NCBI GenBank assembly: GCA_020630335.1
Contig: JAHDBN010000001.1
Location: 124,001 to 188,000 of the forward strand
From: Bacteriovoracaceae bacterium
GTDB lineage: Bacteria; Bdellovibrionota; Bacteriovoracia; Bacteriovoracales; Bacteriovoracaceae
DNA: 64,000 nt
Reading direction: 5' to 3'
The notes under the pieces: generated by a model
What the model saw: only the letters and a program-made list of their open reading frames with translations
Told to the model about the DNA's origin: nothing
Databases searched by the model: none
Position numbers and translations under genes: made by a program
Part shown: in pieces, positions 45,286 through 54,064 of the stretch
Layout: the number at the start of each line of letters is the position of its first letter
How positions within the stretch are numbered: position 1 is the stretch's first letter

Positions 45286-46188
45286 TCACGTTAAGGAAAA
45301 CTTTGCTCTAATGATTGCTGCTCTATTTTTAATCGCCTCATGGAATGCTAAGAACTTTTTTTCTAAGTTTTTTTCATCGATTACAGTTCCATAAAGAATT
45401 CTATGTATTTTTTTCTTTTTCTCTAAAGACTTATGATCATCGGGGGTTGTTTCTAAAATTTTATCTATTAAATCCAAGGCCTTATCAAAGTGCTTTTGAG
45501 ACATATAGATATCTACCATTGTATGAGTCATGATTGGTGACTCTAAACTTAAATCATCTTTTATTTCTACTGCCTTTTCTTGTTTGAATGAATTTACAGT
45601 CTCTATAATATCTTCTTCAATCACCTCTTCTTTTTCTTGAGAGCTAATCTTTTTCATGTTCCAAGAATCAAACTCATCAGATTTTAAATTTATAGATGAA
45701 TCAATTTCACTTTCTTTCCAGTCTTCTATGTTTGATTCTTTATTTTCTTTTCCATCTATTAAATATTTTTCTCTAGCATAAAGATTACTTTCAAGCTCAA
45801 TCACTTTTTCTTCTACTTCTTCATCTTGTGGGCTCATAAAAAGAATATACTTATAAGATTTCAAGGCCTCTTCATGCTTTTTTAAATTGTAACAAGAGTC
45901 TGCATATATTTTTTGAAGCTTTATATTATCTGGAGAACTTTGAACATAAGGCCTTAAAACATTATAGCTTTTACTAAACTCTTCTTGATCTAAATAGCAA
46001 TGAGCCAAGACAACATGTCCAAGTAAATAATCTCTATTATATTTCAAACCTTCTTTTAAAACTTGAATCGCATCGTTTAACATCCCTGCTTTTCTATAAC
46101 TTTCTGCAAGTGGGGCAAACACTCTACTTTTAGGATTTTTTTCATACTGATTTAAGTATTTAGATAACATGACATTTCTTGATGACAT
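45286..46188 (-). CDS. TPR repeat protein downstream of pilQ
   Basis: This 300-residue soluble protein has at least four tetratricopeptide repeats in the first ~135 residues (PLAESYRKAGMLNDAIQVLKEGLKYN, AHCYLDQEEFSKSYNVLRPY, ADSCYNLKKHEEALKSYKYIL), an acidic linker, and one more repeat near the end (MVDIYMSQKHFDKALDLIDKILETTPDD). No signal peptide. It starts 3 bases before the pilQ stop region ends and is clearly in the pil transcript. Probably a protein-protein adaptor; the partner is unknown. Confidence 0.8.
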   Translation of the reverse strand: MSSRNVMLSKYLNQYEKNPKSRVFAPLAESYRKAGMLNDAIQVLKEGLKYNRDYLLGHVVLAHCYLDQEEFSKSYNVLRPYVQSSPDNIKLQKIYADSCYNLKKHEEALKSYKYILFMSPQDEEVEEKVIELESNLYAREKYLIDGKENKESNIEDWKESEIDSSINLKSDEFDSWNMKKISSQEKEEVIEEDIIETVNSFKQEKAVEIKDDLSLESPIMTHTMVDIYMSQKHFDKALDLIDKILETTPDDHKSLEKKKKIHRILYGTVIDEKNLEKKFLAFHEAIKNRAAIIRAKFSLT

Positions 46189-46190
46189 CT

Positions 46191-47942
46191 TTAATCGATG
46201 ACCTCAGCAAAGTCTGCGTTCTTTTGATTTATTATTCTTGGTGTAATGAATACCATTAATTCTTTTCTTCTTTTTTGAGGGTTATAACCATTACTAAAGA
46301 GCCAACCAATAATTGGAATTTTTCTAAGTAAAGGCACTCCACTTTGCTCTCTAGACTCTGAAGTTTGATAAATTCCTCCTATCACAATAGTTGAACCATT
46401 ATCAACAACTACATTTGTCTTAACTGCATTCTCAGTCTTATCAGGAGGTGCTTCTCCTGATTGGGTGGTAAAACTTTCTTTTTTAAGATCAATATCAAGT
46501 TCTATCGAGCCATCTTGAGATACAAGAGGAGTAACATTTAAAACTAGATCTGCACTTATAGGCTGATAATCTGTTTCAATAGCACCATCTATTGTGATGT
46601 TCGTTCTATAAGAAGTTTGATCAGAAGTTGAAATTGTTGCTGTTTTTTTATTCTTTGTTACTATTCGAGGCGAAGTAATTATTTTAGCTTTTCTTTCAGT
46701 TTCTAATAATCTCAGATTAAAATCTAAATTTAAAAGTCTTTTATAGACACTTACAGTTCCTCCCAGCAAACCATTTCCAAGGGATGCGGAGTTGAAATCA
46801 AAAATTGCACTCCCTCTACCTGGTCCTGCATTTGGTCTTGCTTGATACTTACCTGTAACTCCACTATTAAGCCCAAACTCTTTATCCAAACTCTCATTAA
46901 CTTCAACAATCCTAGCTTCAATCAAAACTTGTGGCACACGAGTATCTAGTAAATCTATAATCTTAGTCATCTTGTTAATGTTTTCAGCTGTATCTCTAAC
47001 AATAACTTTATGAGATCTCTTATCCATTGAAAGAGTCCCTTTACCTTTAGTTTGAAACTGTCGTATATTTTCAGCTATATCTTCAAGATCACCATGATTA
47101 ATTGTAAAGATTCTGGTTTCTATTGGATCTTCTTCTTTTAATAAATCACCATCATCCATATTCTTTTTTGCATTAGCTAAAAACTTTTCTTTAGTTATGA
47201 TTTTTAAAACATTTCCATGTTTTTCAGCTACTAGCTCATTAACACTCAAAATAGAATCCAGCGCCTCATCCCAAGGAACATTGTTCATACTCAAAGAAAT
47301 GCTTGATCTCTTGCTAACAGAATCACTCATAATAATATTAAAACCAGAAGTCTCTGCTATTAAATTCATCACATCAACCAAAGGTGCATCTTTTACATTT
47401 ATACTAATTGGACTCCCAATATATCTTTTTTCCCCAGACTGAGTAAGATTTGAGATGACATCATAGGTTGCTGCCCCTTGATCTATTGGAGCTTCAGCGT
47501 AACTTTCTTCTTGATAAACAGGTGCAGCAGCTGGTGCGTCAATAACACCATCTTGAAAAGCTCCAAATCTATTTTCTATTAAAAGCTCTACTTTATCTCC
47601 ACTTTTTTCAATTCTTGATTGAACATTTTCTCTTAACTGAACCACTACTTTTATTGAATCACTATTCTCTTTTTTAGCGCTTACATAGACAGTTGATCCT
47701 GAAAACTCTGAAGTATTAATTGGCCTTAATGTTTGAGAACTTGCACTCACTCCACTTAAATTTAAAACAATCTGCTTGTTTGAAGGAACATCTGATTTAT
47801 TTATCTGAAAATCTCCAGTGCTTACAAATGTTAACCTGCTCACATCACCCGTTTGCCTAAAAGACATATTAGTAATTTGTGCACCAAAAAAATTAGCTGA
47901 AAAAATTATGCTCGATAAAATTAATAGATTTTTAAACATCAC
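46191..47942 (-). CDS. pilQ: Type IV pilus secretin PilQ
   Basis: This 583-residue protein has a signal peptide, one AMIN domain (about 25-125), a secretin STN-like domain (INVKDAPLVDVMNLIAETSGFNIIMSD), N0/N1 repeats (FTINHGDLEDIAENIRQF, VIVRDTAENINKMTKIIDLLDTRVPQVLIEARIVEV) and the C-terminal secretin gate region (VPLLRKIPIIGWLF). It forms the outer-membrane pore for pilus fibres. It is short for the family because there is only one AMIN domain. Confidence 0.95.
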   Translation of the reverse strand: MMFKNLLILSSIIFSANFFGAQITNMSFRQTGDVSRLTFVSTGDFQINKSDVPSNKQIVLNLSGVSASSQTLRPINTSEFSGSTVYVSAKKENSDSIKVVVQLRENVQSRIEKSGDKVELLIENRFGAFQDGVIDAPAAAPVYQEESYAEAPIDQGAATYDVISNLTQSGEKRYIGSPISINVKDAPLVDVMNLIAETSGFNIIMSDSVSKRSSISLSMNNVPWDEALDSILSVNELVAEKHGNVLKIITKEKFLANAKKNMDDGDLLKEEDPIETRIFTINHGDLEDIAENIRQFQTKGKGTLSMDKRSHKVIVRDTAENINKMTKIIDLLDTRVPQVLIEARIVEVNESLDKEFGLNSGVTGKYQARPNAGPGRGSAIFDFNSASLGNGLLGGTVSVYKRLLNLDFNLRLLETERKAKIITSPRIVTKNKKTATISTSDQTSYRTNITIDGAIETDYQPISADLVLNVTPLVSQDGSIELDIDLKKESFTTQSGEAPPDKTENAVKTNVVVDNGSTIVIGGIYQTSESREQSGVPLLRKIPIIGWLFSNGYNPQKRRKELMVFITPRIINQKNADFAEVID

Positions 47943-47986
47943 GATCTCATCCTTAAGTATCTTTATTAACTATAATTTTAAGAAAA

Positions 47987-48439
47987 TTATCGTGAAATAG
48001 GAATAACTGTTTCTATATATTCTTTTTGGCCATATACATTAGTAATTTCCTCAACAAATATTAGGCCTTTTTTGAGTATTTGCTTAAGAGTAATATCTCT
48101 TCCCGCAAGCTTCATCCCTTCCGTCATAGTAACTAACTCTCTACCTCTTTTACCATTTTTAACCAAAGCTCTTTTATTGTTACTAGCAAGTATTATCGCT
48201 TTTACTTCAATTTTACTTAAATTAAGTTTTAAACCTTCAGATTTTCTATTTTTCTTAGATAATTTTTTCTTCACTTTTGATGTTTTTTTACTTGAAGATT
48301 CTTCTTCTAATCCATCAAAGTCTGGAGATTCAAAAGGATCTCTCATATCTACAGACTCATCAAAATCTAATATTTCTTCAAAGTCATCTTGAGAGCTTAT
48401 TGAAAAAGATAACAATAATAAAAAAATTAAATATTTCAT
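47987..48439 (-). CDS. pilP: Type IV pilus lipoprotein-like PilP
   Basis: This 150-residue exported protein has signal MKYLIFLLLLSFSISS, an acidic then Lys-rich linker (DFEEILDFDESVDMRDPFESP, SKKTSKVKKKLSKKNRK) and the PilP beta domain (LNLSKIEVKAIILASNNKRALV, EGMKLAGRDITLKQILKKGLIFVEE). There is no lipobox Cys, unlike many PilP. It overlaps pilO by 4 bases and links PilNO to PilQ. Confidence 0.88.
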   Translation of the reverse strand: MKYLIFLLLLSFSISSQDDFEEILDFDESVDMRDPFESPDFDGLEEESSSKKTSKVKKKLSKKNRKSEGLKLNLSKIEVKAIILASNNKRALVKNGKRGRELVTMTEGMKLAGRDITLKQILKKGLIFVEEITNVYGQKEYIETVIPISR

Positions 48440-49038
48440 CTCTTCTTCCTATTTTTGTCTTCAGTTTCTGCCACGCTACTATAATGAAAAGTTTCAATTA
48501 CAGCTTTAAAGTCAACAAGTACATGCTTTCCAGATTTTTTTAAAGTTTTATTCTGAACCTTCAAAGAATCTATATTAAATATTCTATCTAGTTTTTTTAT
48601 TTTCTCAAAAAATACTAAAAACTGTAAAAAAGTTCCCTTACCCTTGAACTCAATTCCATTTGTAATATAAAGTCCATCATGATTTTCTTTCTCGTATTTT
48701 GGTTTAAAAGAAATATCTCTAATATTCAGATCTCTCGCAACGGATGATAATTCTTCTAATATCACAGTCTTATCACTAATTGGTGGAATCAACTTACTTA
48801 CTTTATCTAAGTTGCCTTTTGCTTCCAAAACTTTTTTTTGCAACTCATCAACAGATCCCTTACTCACAGATTTGATTTTCTTTATATCTTCTTGAATGGA
48901 ATTATTATTGTTATTAATTTCTATGATTTCACTATCTAATTCTTCCATTCGTTTGCTTTTTTCATTATAAAAGCCATAAAACTCCCATAAACCAAAAATT
49001 AAAATAATAAATGGTAAAAACTTAAAAAGCGCTTTCAA
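48436..49038 (-). CDS. pilO: Type IV pilus inner-membrane protein PilO
   Basis: This 200-residue protein has one N-terminal membrane helix (FKFLPFIILIFGLWEFYGF), a coiled coil (about 30-75) and a C-terminal ferredoxin-like domain (LEELSSVARDLNIRDISFKPKYE, GTFLQFLVFFEKIKKLDRIFNIDSLKV). It pairs with PilN. ATGA overlaps with pilN and pilP show translational coupling. Confidence 0.9.
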   Translation of the reverse strand: MKALFKFLPFIILIFGLWEFYGFYNEKSKRMEELDSEIIEINNNNNSIQEDIKKIKSVSKGSVDELQKKVLEAKGNLDKVSKLIPPISDKTVILEELSSVARDLNIRDISFKPKYEKENHDGLYITNGIEFKGKGTFLQFLVFFEKIKKLDRIFNIDSLKVQNKTLKKSGKHVLVDFKAVIETFHYSSVAETEDKNRKKR

Positions 49039-49637
49039 AACTTCACCACCTTAGAACTTATATTAAATTCTTCAACTCTTCTCTTTGATGGCTTCAACGT
49101 TTTTGTAACATAATTATCTAATTTTGCTTTCTTGTTTAAAAAAACCGACTCATTTAAATTTTTTAAAAACTTATTAATGCTTAAGAAAGATAAAGCATAG
49201 CCATTGATTTTAAGTTTTTCATTCTTAAGACTTATCTCTAAAATCCAAACATCTCTAGGTATATTCTCAGAAATATACTTCATTAACTTCATAGGATTAT
49301 TCTTTCTATCAAAAACTTCTGAAACAATTTTACTTTTTTCTGAAAATTCTTTTTCTTTTTTTTCTAAATCTTCTAACTTTGCTCTTTCTTTTTCTATTCC
49401 TCTTATCGATCCTTTAAGTTTTCCTCCAGCTAATCTCAAAGAAGAAACTTCTTCTTCTTTCTTAGTTATCTTCTTTCCCCATATATCTTCTAAAATAAAC
49501 TGAGGGCCAAAACCTATAAGGGCACACAAAGCAAGTAAAGAGATATTCAATCCACTATCTTTAACACTTGAACCAAGACTTCCAGCAAGGCTAGATTTCT
49601 TTGCACTCTCGTTATAATTTAAGTTAATCTTGATCAA
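49035..49637 (-). CDS. pilN: Type IV pilus inner-membrane protein PilN
   Basis: This 200-residue protein starts MIKINLNYNESAKK, the PilN motif whose INLL-like start binds the groove of PilM. One membrane helix follows (LNISLLALCALIGFGPQFIL), then a coiled coil and a ferredoxin-like domain (LMKYISENIPRDVWILEISLK). It lies between pilM (8-base gap) and pilO. Confidence 0.9.
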   Translation of the reverse strand: MIKINLNYNESAKKSSLAGSLGSSVKDSGLNISLLALCALIGFGPQFILEDIWGKKITKKEEEVSSLRLAGGKLKGSIRGIEKERAKLEDLEKKEKEFSEKSKIVSEVFDRKNNPMKLMKYISENIPRDVWILEISLKNEKLKINGYALSFLSINKFLKNLNESVFLNKKAKLDNYVTKTLKPSKRRVEEFNISSKVVKF

Positions 49638-49645
49638 TCTTACTC

Positions 49646-50713
49646 CTAATCAAAATTTCTCAACGCTAGACCTAAGCACACCGCTCCTGAGTAAGTTAAA
49701 TACTCAATAAGTCCTTCGCTTATATTGCTTTTATTTGCTAACCCAATTTTTCTTAAAGGATCCAACGTTTCTACTGAAATATCTAATACCTCAATTAAGC
49801 CTTCGACTATTCCCGGCTGTCTCAAGCTTCCCCCAGTTATGAAGCAATGCCTAATTCTATCTTCAGAGTTTGAGTTCGTATAAAAATTAACAGCATCTCC
49901 AACCATCCGAACAATTTTATCTGAGATTTTTTTTATCGCTGCTAAAACTTCATCAGGATACTTAGTACCAGTAACACCTATTTTTTTTAAATCTTCAGCC
50001 TGATTAAAATCTAAGCCTACTTCTTTTTGAATTTCTTCTGTTGCATTCACTCCACCAATAAGTAAAGTTTTCACCAAAAGAGGCATTCCATTTCTATAAA
50101 CTATAATCTTTGTACTTTGCGCACCAAAATCAATTAGCAATGTTCCTTCTTTATACTCATGAAGATAATCACTATAATTGTATTCAAAAATATTTATTAA
50201 AGATAAAACTTGTAAATCAATAACCTTAGCTTTTAACCCAGCAGAATTTAACAATTCCATATACTGAGTAATCTCTTGATTCTTGGCTGCAGCCATTATG
50301 ACATCACGATTAATATCATTAGTTTTATCCATTATATGCAATGAAATCTCAGCACTATCAATGCCAAAAGGAATAAACTGTTCTGCTTCCCAATTAACAT
50401 GATCTTCAATATCATCAATTGGTCCTTCTGGAGATTTCATTGTTTTCACAACACAACCACTACCACTTAAGCCAATACAAGCTTCCTTGGATTTAATATT
50501 TCCTTCAGCCAGAGAAGATCTTATTTGTTCAACAATTTGTGCTCTATCGTTGATTTCTTCTTCCAATATTGCTGATTCAGTCAAAGGTGCAAAAGAAAAA
50601 GACTTTAAAACAAATTGATTTTTCTTAGATTCTTTAAGTGATGCAATCTTTACAGCACTTTGGCCTATATCTAATCCAAAAATTGATGATTTATTAATTA
50701 ATCCAGAAAACAC
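49646..50713 (-). CDS. pilM: Type IV pilus assembly ATPase-like PilM
   Basis: This 355-residue actin/FtsA-like cytoplasmic protein starts with IFGLDIGQSAVKIASLK (phosphate 1 motif) and has VNWEAEQFIPFGIDSAEISL, LIDFGAQSTKIIVYRNG (phosphate 2) and ITGGSLRQPGIVEGL (adenosine motif). It binds the PilN N-terminus at the inner-membrane platform. Start of the pilMNOPQ run. Confidence 0.95.
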   Translation of the reverse strand: MFSGLINKSSIFGLDIGQSAVKIASLKESKKNQFVLKSFSFAPLTESAILEEEINDRAQIVEQIRSSLAEGNIKSKEACIGLSGSGCVVKTMKSPEGPIDDIEDHVNWEAEQFIPFGIDSAEISLHIMDKTNDINRDVIMAAAKNQEITQYMELLNSAGLKAKVIDLQVLSLINIFEYNYSDYLHEYKEGTLLIDFGAQSTKIIVYRNGMPLLVKTLLIGGVNATEEIQKEVGLDFNQAEDLKKIGVTGTKYPDEVLAAIKKISDKIVRMVGDAVNFYTNSNSEDRIRHCFITGGSLRQPGIVEGLIEVLDISVETLDPLRKIGLANKSNISEGLIEYLTYSGAVCLGLALRNFD

Positions 50714-50773
50714 ATTCTTCCTTTTATATCTCTAAATTATAAACTAGGTATTTCTAAAACAAAAATTTTTAGT

Positions 50774-51535
50774 TTAGCCAAAAAGAGAAATAAGTTTATT
50801 TTCAAGAAAGTTCGGATACAAAATCTGAATACTTGATACAATTAGTATGGCTGGCCCAAAAGGAACGGGCTTATCAATTTTAGAAATTTTTCCAAAAATT
50901 AAATAAGCAAATGTAATAAAAATGCCAAGAATACAACTCAAAGTAATTGTATGAAAAATATTAATAGGCCCCAAGTAAATACCTATTACTCCAAATAAAA
51001 CGATATCTCCTCCGCCTAGTCCGATTTGCCCGCGATACTTTTCATAGATAAGACTAAATAAAAACAAAGGAACAAAACCGACAGCTCCACCAATCAACCA
51101 ATGCGTCCAAGAATATTTAAAAATCACTAAAGATAAAAATAATGCTCCAATTACTAGATTTATTCCATGAGGAAGAATGAAATGTTTAATATCTATGAAA
51201 AATTGACAAATATATAAACTGAAAACAGCAAACAGTGTCATCATTAATAAGTAATCATAAGAAAAATTTTTATACAAATAGAGCGCTAAGAAACCTGTCG
51301 TTATTTCAATAAATGGATATAAAAAAGAAATTTTCTTTTTACAATTTTTGCATTTCCCTTTCAAGAAAATAAAACTTAAAACTGGAATATTTTCTTTCCA
51401 ACTCACCATTTTTTTACAATTAGGACAATTAGATCTTTTAAAAACAATATCTTCTTCTCTAGGTATTCTATAAATTATCACGTTTAAAAAACTTCCAATT
51501 AATAATCCAAAAATAAATACAAATGCTTCTATCAT
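50774..51535 (-). CDS. pilD: Prepilin peptidase/methyltransferase PilD
   Basis: This 253-residue polytopic enzyme has the N-terminal methylase-associated zinc motif (CPNC at 37-40, CKNC at 62-65) and the two catalytic aspartates: IDIKHFILP (Asp115; the usual LPD reads LPH here) and GLGGGDIVLFG (Asp177). It cleaves the leader of PilA and pseudopilins before Phe and methylates the new N-terminus. It overlaps the ABC permease gene by 4 bases and lies before pilM. Confidence 0.93.
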   Translation of the reverse strand: MIEAFVFIFGLLIGSFLNVIIYRIPREEDIVFKRSNCPNCKKMVSWKENIPVLSFIFLKGKCKNCKKKISFLYPFIEITTGFLALYLYKNFSYDYLLMMTLFAVFSLYICQFFIDIKHFILPHGINLVIGALFLSLVIFKYSWTHWLIGGAVGFVPLFLFSLIYEKYRGQIGLGGGDIVLFGVIGIYLGPINIFHTITLSCILGIFITFAYLIFGKISKIDKPVPFGPAILIVSSIQILYPNFLENKLISLFG

Positions 51536-52275
51536 TTAAATTCTCTATTGCTAAAAATAATTAAATTAATAAAAAATATTGCCAGGGCGTAACTTAAGCC
51601 ATGAGCAAAAACATAACCAAACCCATCAAAACTAAAAGATTTCTCTCCTAGTACGTTGATAATGTTTAAGTTAAAAAAATCTGGTAATAAAAAGTTAAAA
51701 GAAGACAATAAATTTTTCACTACTCCTTCAGGGAAATACTTAGAATTTTGAATTGATTTAAAAAGATTTGAAAAAAAATAAAGACTAAGTACTAAACAAA
51801 AAGAAATATAAGAGTTTACAAAAAAAGAAAACAAATTAGATATTCCATAAACAAGAATCGCAGTTACAAATATAAAAACACTTACACAAAAGAAGTTTGA
51901 GATACTAAAACCTACAAACCAAGCATAAAGCATGTACAAAGAAATACTAATAATTACTTGATTTGAAAAAAGTATCCCTAAAGAGCTAAAACTATGTGAA
52001 AGATAAAACTTAGTTCTACTAATTCCTTGCCCTAAAAGAAAATGAAGAGTTCCATCTTGCTCTTCTTTTTTCATGTAACTTGATCCTATTAATGCTGCTT
52101 TAGAAATTATAAAAAAAGTTAAAAAAGAAAATCCTAAATCTAGAATTGTCTTATCTACTGTTTTATATGTAACCAATGAAGTTATGAAAACAAAAAAAGT
52201 TATAAACAAAATCCCAAGCAAGGCTAAGTAAAAATGATTACTTCTAATATAATTCGTAAAAAAAAGCTTACTCAT
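51532..52275 (-). CDS. ABC-2 type permease in the pilus cluster (PilI-like position)
   Basis: This 247-residue protein has six hydrophobic segments (about 17-37, 47-65, 93-112, 120-147, 150-165, 222-240) and the polar Lys/Glu-rich stretch MKKEEQDGTLHFLLGQGIS characteristic of ABC-2 permeases. It overlaps the ATPase gene upstream and pilD downstream. The position corresponds to pilI of Myxococcus xanthus, which with PilH and PilG is needed for pilus assembly there. Substrate unknown. Confidence 0.8.
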   Translation of the reverse strand: MSKLFFTNYIRSNHFYLALLGILFITFFVFITSLVTYKTVDKTILDLGFSFLTFFIISKAALIGSSYMKKEEQDGTLHFLLGQGISRTKFYLSHSFSSLGILFSNQVIISISLYMLYAWFVGFSISNFFCVSVFIFVTAILVYGISNLFSFFVNSYISFCLVLSLYFFSNLFKSIQNSKYFPEGVVKNLLSSFNFLLPDFFNLNIINVLGEKSFSFDGFGYVFAHGLSYALAIFFINLIIFSNREFK

Positions 52276-52873
52276 ACTTATTTATTTTTCCATTTTTTAT
52301 TGTATAAACCTTATCACTTATTTCTTTTATATGCTCAGAAAGATGACTAGATATTAAAAAACTTTTACCTTCATTTCTTTGTTTAAGTATTATTTCTTTC
52401 ATTTTCTCAATTGATACCTTATCTACTCCGGAAAAAGGCTCATCTAAAAGAATCAATTTGTTTTTCCCAAAAACTACTATCAAAAAAACAAGTTTTTGCA
52501 TCATTCCTTTTGAGAGTTCTGAAATCCTTTTGTTTTGAGGGATGGAAAAATTTTCAAGAACCTCAGATACTAACTTACTTTTCTTGTTTAGGATTAATGA
52601 AGTACATTCACTTACCTTTAATGATTTATAAAACCTTAATTTCTCAGGGAGATAGTTCACTTGATAAGATAAAAAATTTTTCTCTTTATCTACTTTAATT
52701 AACCCTGATATTACCTTTAACAAAGTGCTTTTCCCCGCACCATTTGAGCCCAAAAGACCAATAATCTCTTTATCTTTTATTTCCAAGGAAAGGTTATCTA
52801 AAACTTTTTGAACTCCTCCTCTCTTGGATATAGGATAAGTCTTGGAAATGTTATTTAGATTTAGCACATTCAT
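52268..52873 (-). CDS. ABC transporter ATPase in the pilus cluster (PilH-like position)
   Basis: This 201-residue ATPase has Walker A GLLGSNGAGKSTLLKVISG (about 39-57), signature region ISELSKGMMQKLVFLIVV, Walker B KLILLDEPFSGVD and H-loop SSHLSEHIKEI. It is short for the class but complete. It overlaps the permease by 8 bases. Its 5' end overlaps the divergent gene at 52842 by 32 bases. Position matches pilH of Myxococcus. Confidence 0.88.
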   Translation of the reverse strand: MNVLNLNNISKTYPISKRGGVQKVLDNLSLEIKDKEIIGLLGSNGAGKSTLLKVISGLIKVDKEKNFLSYQVNYLPEKLRFYKSLKVSECTSLILNKKSKLVSEVLENFSIPQNKRISELSKGMMQKLVFLIVVFGKNKLILLDEPFSGVDKVSIEKMKEIILKQRNEGKSFLISSHLSEHIKEISDKVYTIKNGKINKYE

Positions 52874-53456
52874 TTTTTTTACTCTTGCACTTTATTTTAA
52901 AGTAAATATTTCTCTTCCGGAAATTAAAAAGGAAAATAATTTTCGTTTTTCTAGAATTACGAAGAGTTTGATTGGAAATTTTAATAAATCACTTGCGAGC
53001 TTTGTATGGATTAAAACTATCCTTGACTCTGATGATCATCATCACAAAGATAAAGACAAACCATGGGAGTTTTATAGATTTCAACTTATAAGTGATCTTT
53101 ATCCACTTTTTTTTGAAAACTATGAGTTTTCACCTCTTTTTTTATCTGTCGTCCGAAACCACCCAGACAGTGCTTCAATTTTATTTGATAAAGGAATTCA
53201 CTATTTTCCTAACAAGACAAATTTAAATCTTTTTGCTGCATACCATTTTTTAAGTGAAAGAAATGATAAAGATAAAGCTTATAAAATCCTAAACAGAATA
53301 ATGGAAGAAAATAAAAACCTAAATTCTATGGCCACAAGTATTTATTATTCACTTAAATCAAAAAAAATGAGTAAGAAATTTTTATCTCGAGAAATTCTAA
53401 ATAGAGTGAAAGACCCTATACTTAGAAAATTTATATTAAAAAAAATTAATCAATAA
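52842..53456 (+). CDS. Membrane-anchored TPR-like protein at the pilG position
   Basis: This 204-residue protein has an N-terminal hydrophobic helix (LFRFSTFIFFTLALYFKV) then a helical domain with TPR-like spacing (LSVVRNHPDSASILFDKGIHYFPNKTNLNLFAAYHFLSERND, KAYKILNRIMEENKNLNSMAT). A striking run DSDDHHHKDKDKPW is at about 61-74. No family is recognised. The TTG start at 52842 has AGGA six bases upstream; an ATG at 52848 is the alternative. It is read opposite to the ABC ATPase, and their 5' ends overlap. It meets pilA convergently with a 4-base gap. In Myxococcus pilG lies here, but on the same strand as its neighbours. Confidence 0.65.
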   Translation: MEMLFRFSTFIFFTLALYFKVNISLPEIKKENNFRFSRITKSLIGNFNKSLASFVWIKTILDSDDHHHKDKDKPWEFYRFQLISDLYPLFFENYEFSPLFLSVVRNHPDSASILFDKGIHYFPNKTNLNLFAAYHFLSERNDKDKAYKILNRIMEENKNLNSMATSIYYSLKSKKMSKKFLSREILNRVKDPILRKFILKKINQ

Positions 53457-53460
53457 ACGA

Positions 53461-53973
53461 TTACCAACCAACTTGTATATGATCAAACTTTTTAACTTCG
53501 TTAACTGTCCATTGATCAGTCTTGCCATCAACATTTGAAATATTCCCAGCAGCTGCTGCTTTAAAAGATCCAGCCTCAGCACTTGACTCTGGTAATGTTG
53601 GAGCGGCTCTTCCACCCAAACTTTTTTTCCCAACGAAAAAACTCACACCTTCTCCTCCTCCAGTACAAGCTGATGATAAATCTTCATTATCTGCACTCGG
53701 AGTTAAGAAACCTGTCGTATAAAATAAGTTTTTGAGTTCAGCTTCTGAAGGCTTATAACCCATAAAATCTAAACAAGTATGATACATTCCATACTCACCA
53801 TAAAAAGTAACTTCAGCGTTATACATTGCACTTAAAGAACCTTTCGCTTCTACAGTTCTTACCTTCGCTTGATTATTCATTAAACCTGGGACAAACATTG
53901 CTGCCAAGATTCCAATAATTGCAACTACAACCATGAGTTCAATAAGAGTAAAACCTTTATTACTTATTTTCAT
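53461..53973 (-). CDS. pilA: Type IV major pilin PilA-like
   Basis: This 170-residue prepilin starts MKISNKGFTLIELMVVVAII: a short leader ending in Gly7, then mature Phe8 and Glu at +5, followed by the hydrophobic alpha-1 helix. The globular part has Cys pair CLDF/SSACTGG and ends in DQWTVNEVKKFDHIQVGW, with a pilin-like C-terminal strand. It has its own promoter and lies apart from pilBTC by about 90 bases. Confidence 0.92.
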   Translation of the reverse strand: MKISNKGFTLIELMVVVAIIGILAAMFVPGLMNNQAKVRTVEAKGSLSAMYNAEVTFYGEYGMYHTCLDFMGYKPSEAELKNLFYTTGFLTPSADNEDLSSACTGGGEGVSFFVGKKSLGGRAAPTLPESSAEAGSFKAAAAGNISNVDGKTDQWTVNEVKKFDHIQVGW

Positions 53974-53994
53974 ACTTAAATCTCCAATAGATTA

Positions 53995-54000
53995 ATTATA
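53995..54000 (-). promoter_or_regulatory. -10 element of pilA
   Basis: A perfect TATAAT on the minus strand preceded by ATG, 22 bases before the pilA ATG, so the leader is short. The -35 is weak (TATGAT at 17 bases). No GG-N10-GC sigma-54 element is seen, unlike pilA of many Proteobacteria. Confidence 0.5.
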
Positions 54001-54064
54001 CATTAGATTAAAAAAAATCATAGAAATACAAATAGTTTATTATTTTAATATTTTGACAATTTTA

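Noticed and set aside
53974-54064. Sigma-54 promoter for pilA
   Set aside because: No GG-N10-GC element can be found; a TATAAT element at 53995-54000 explains the site better.
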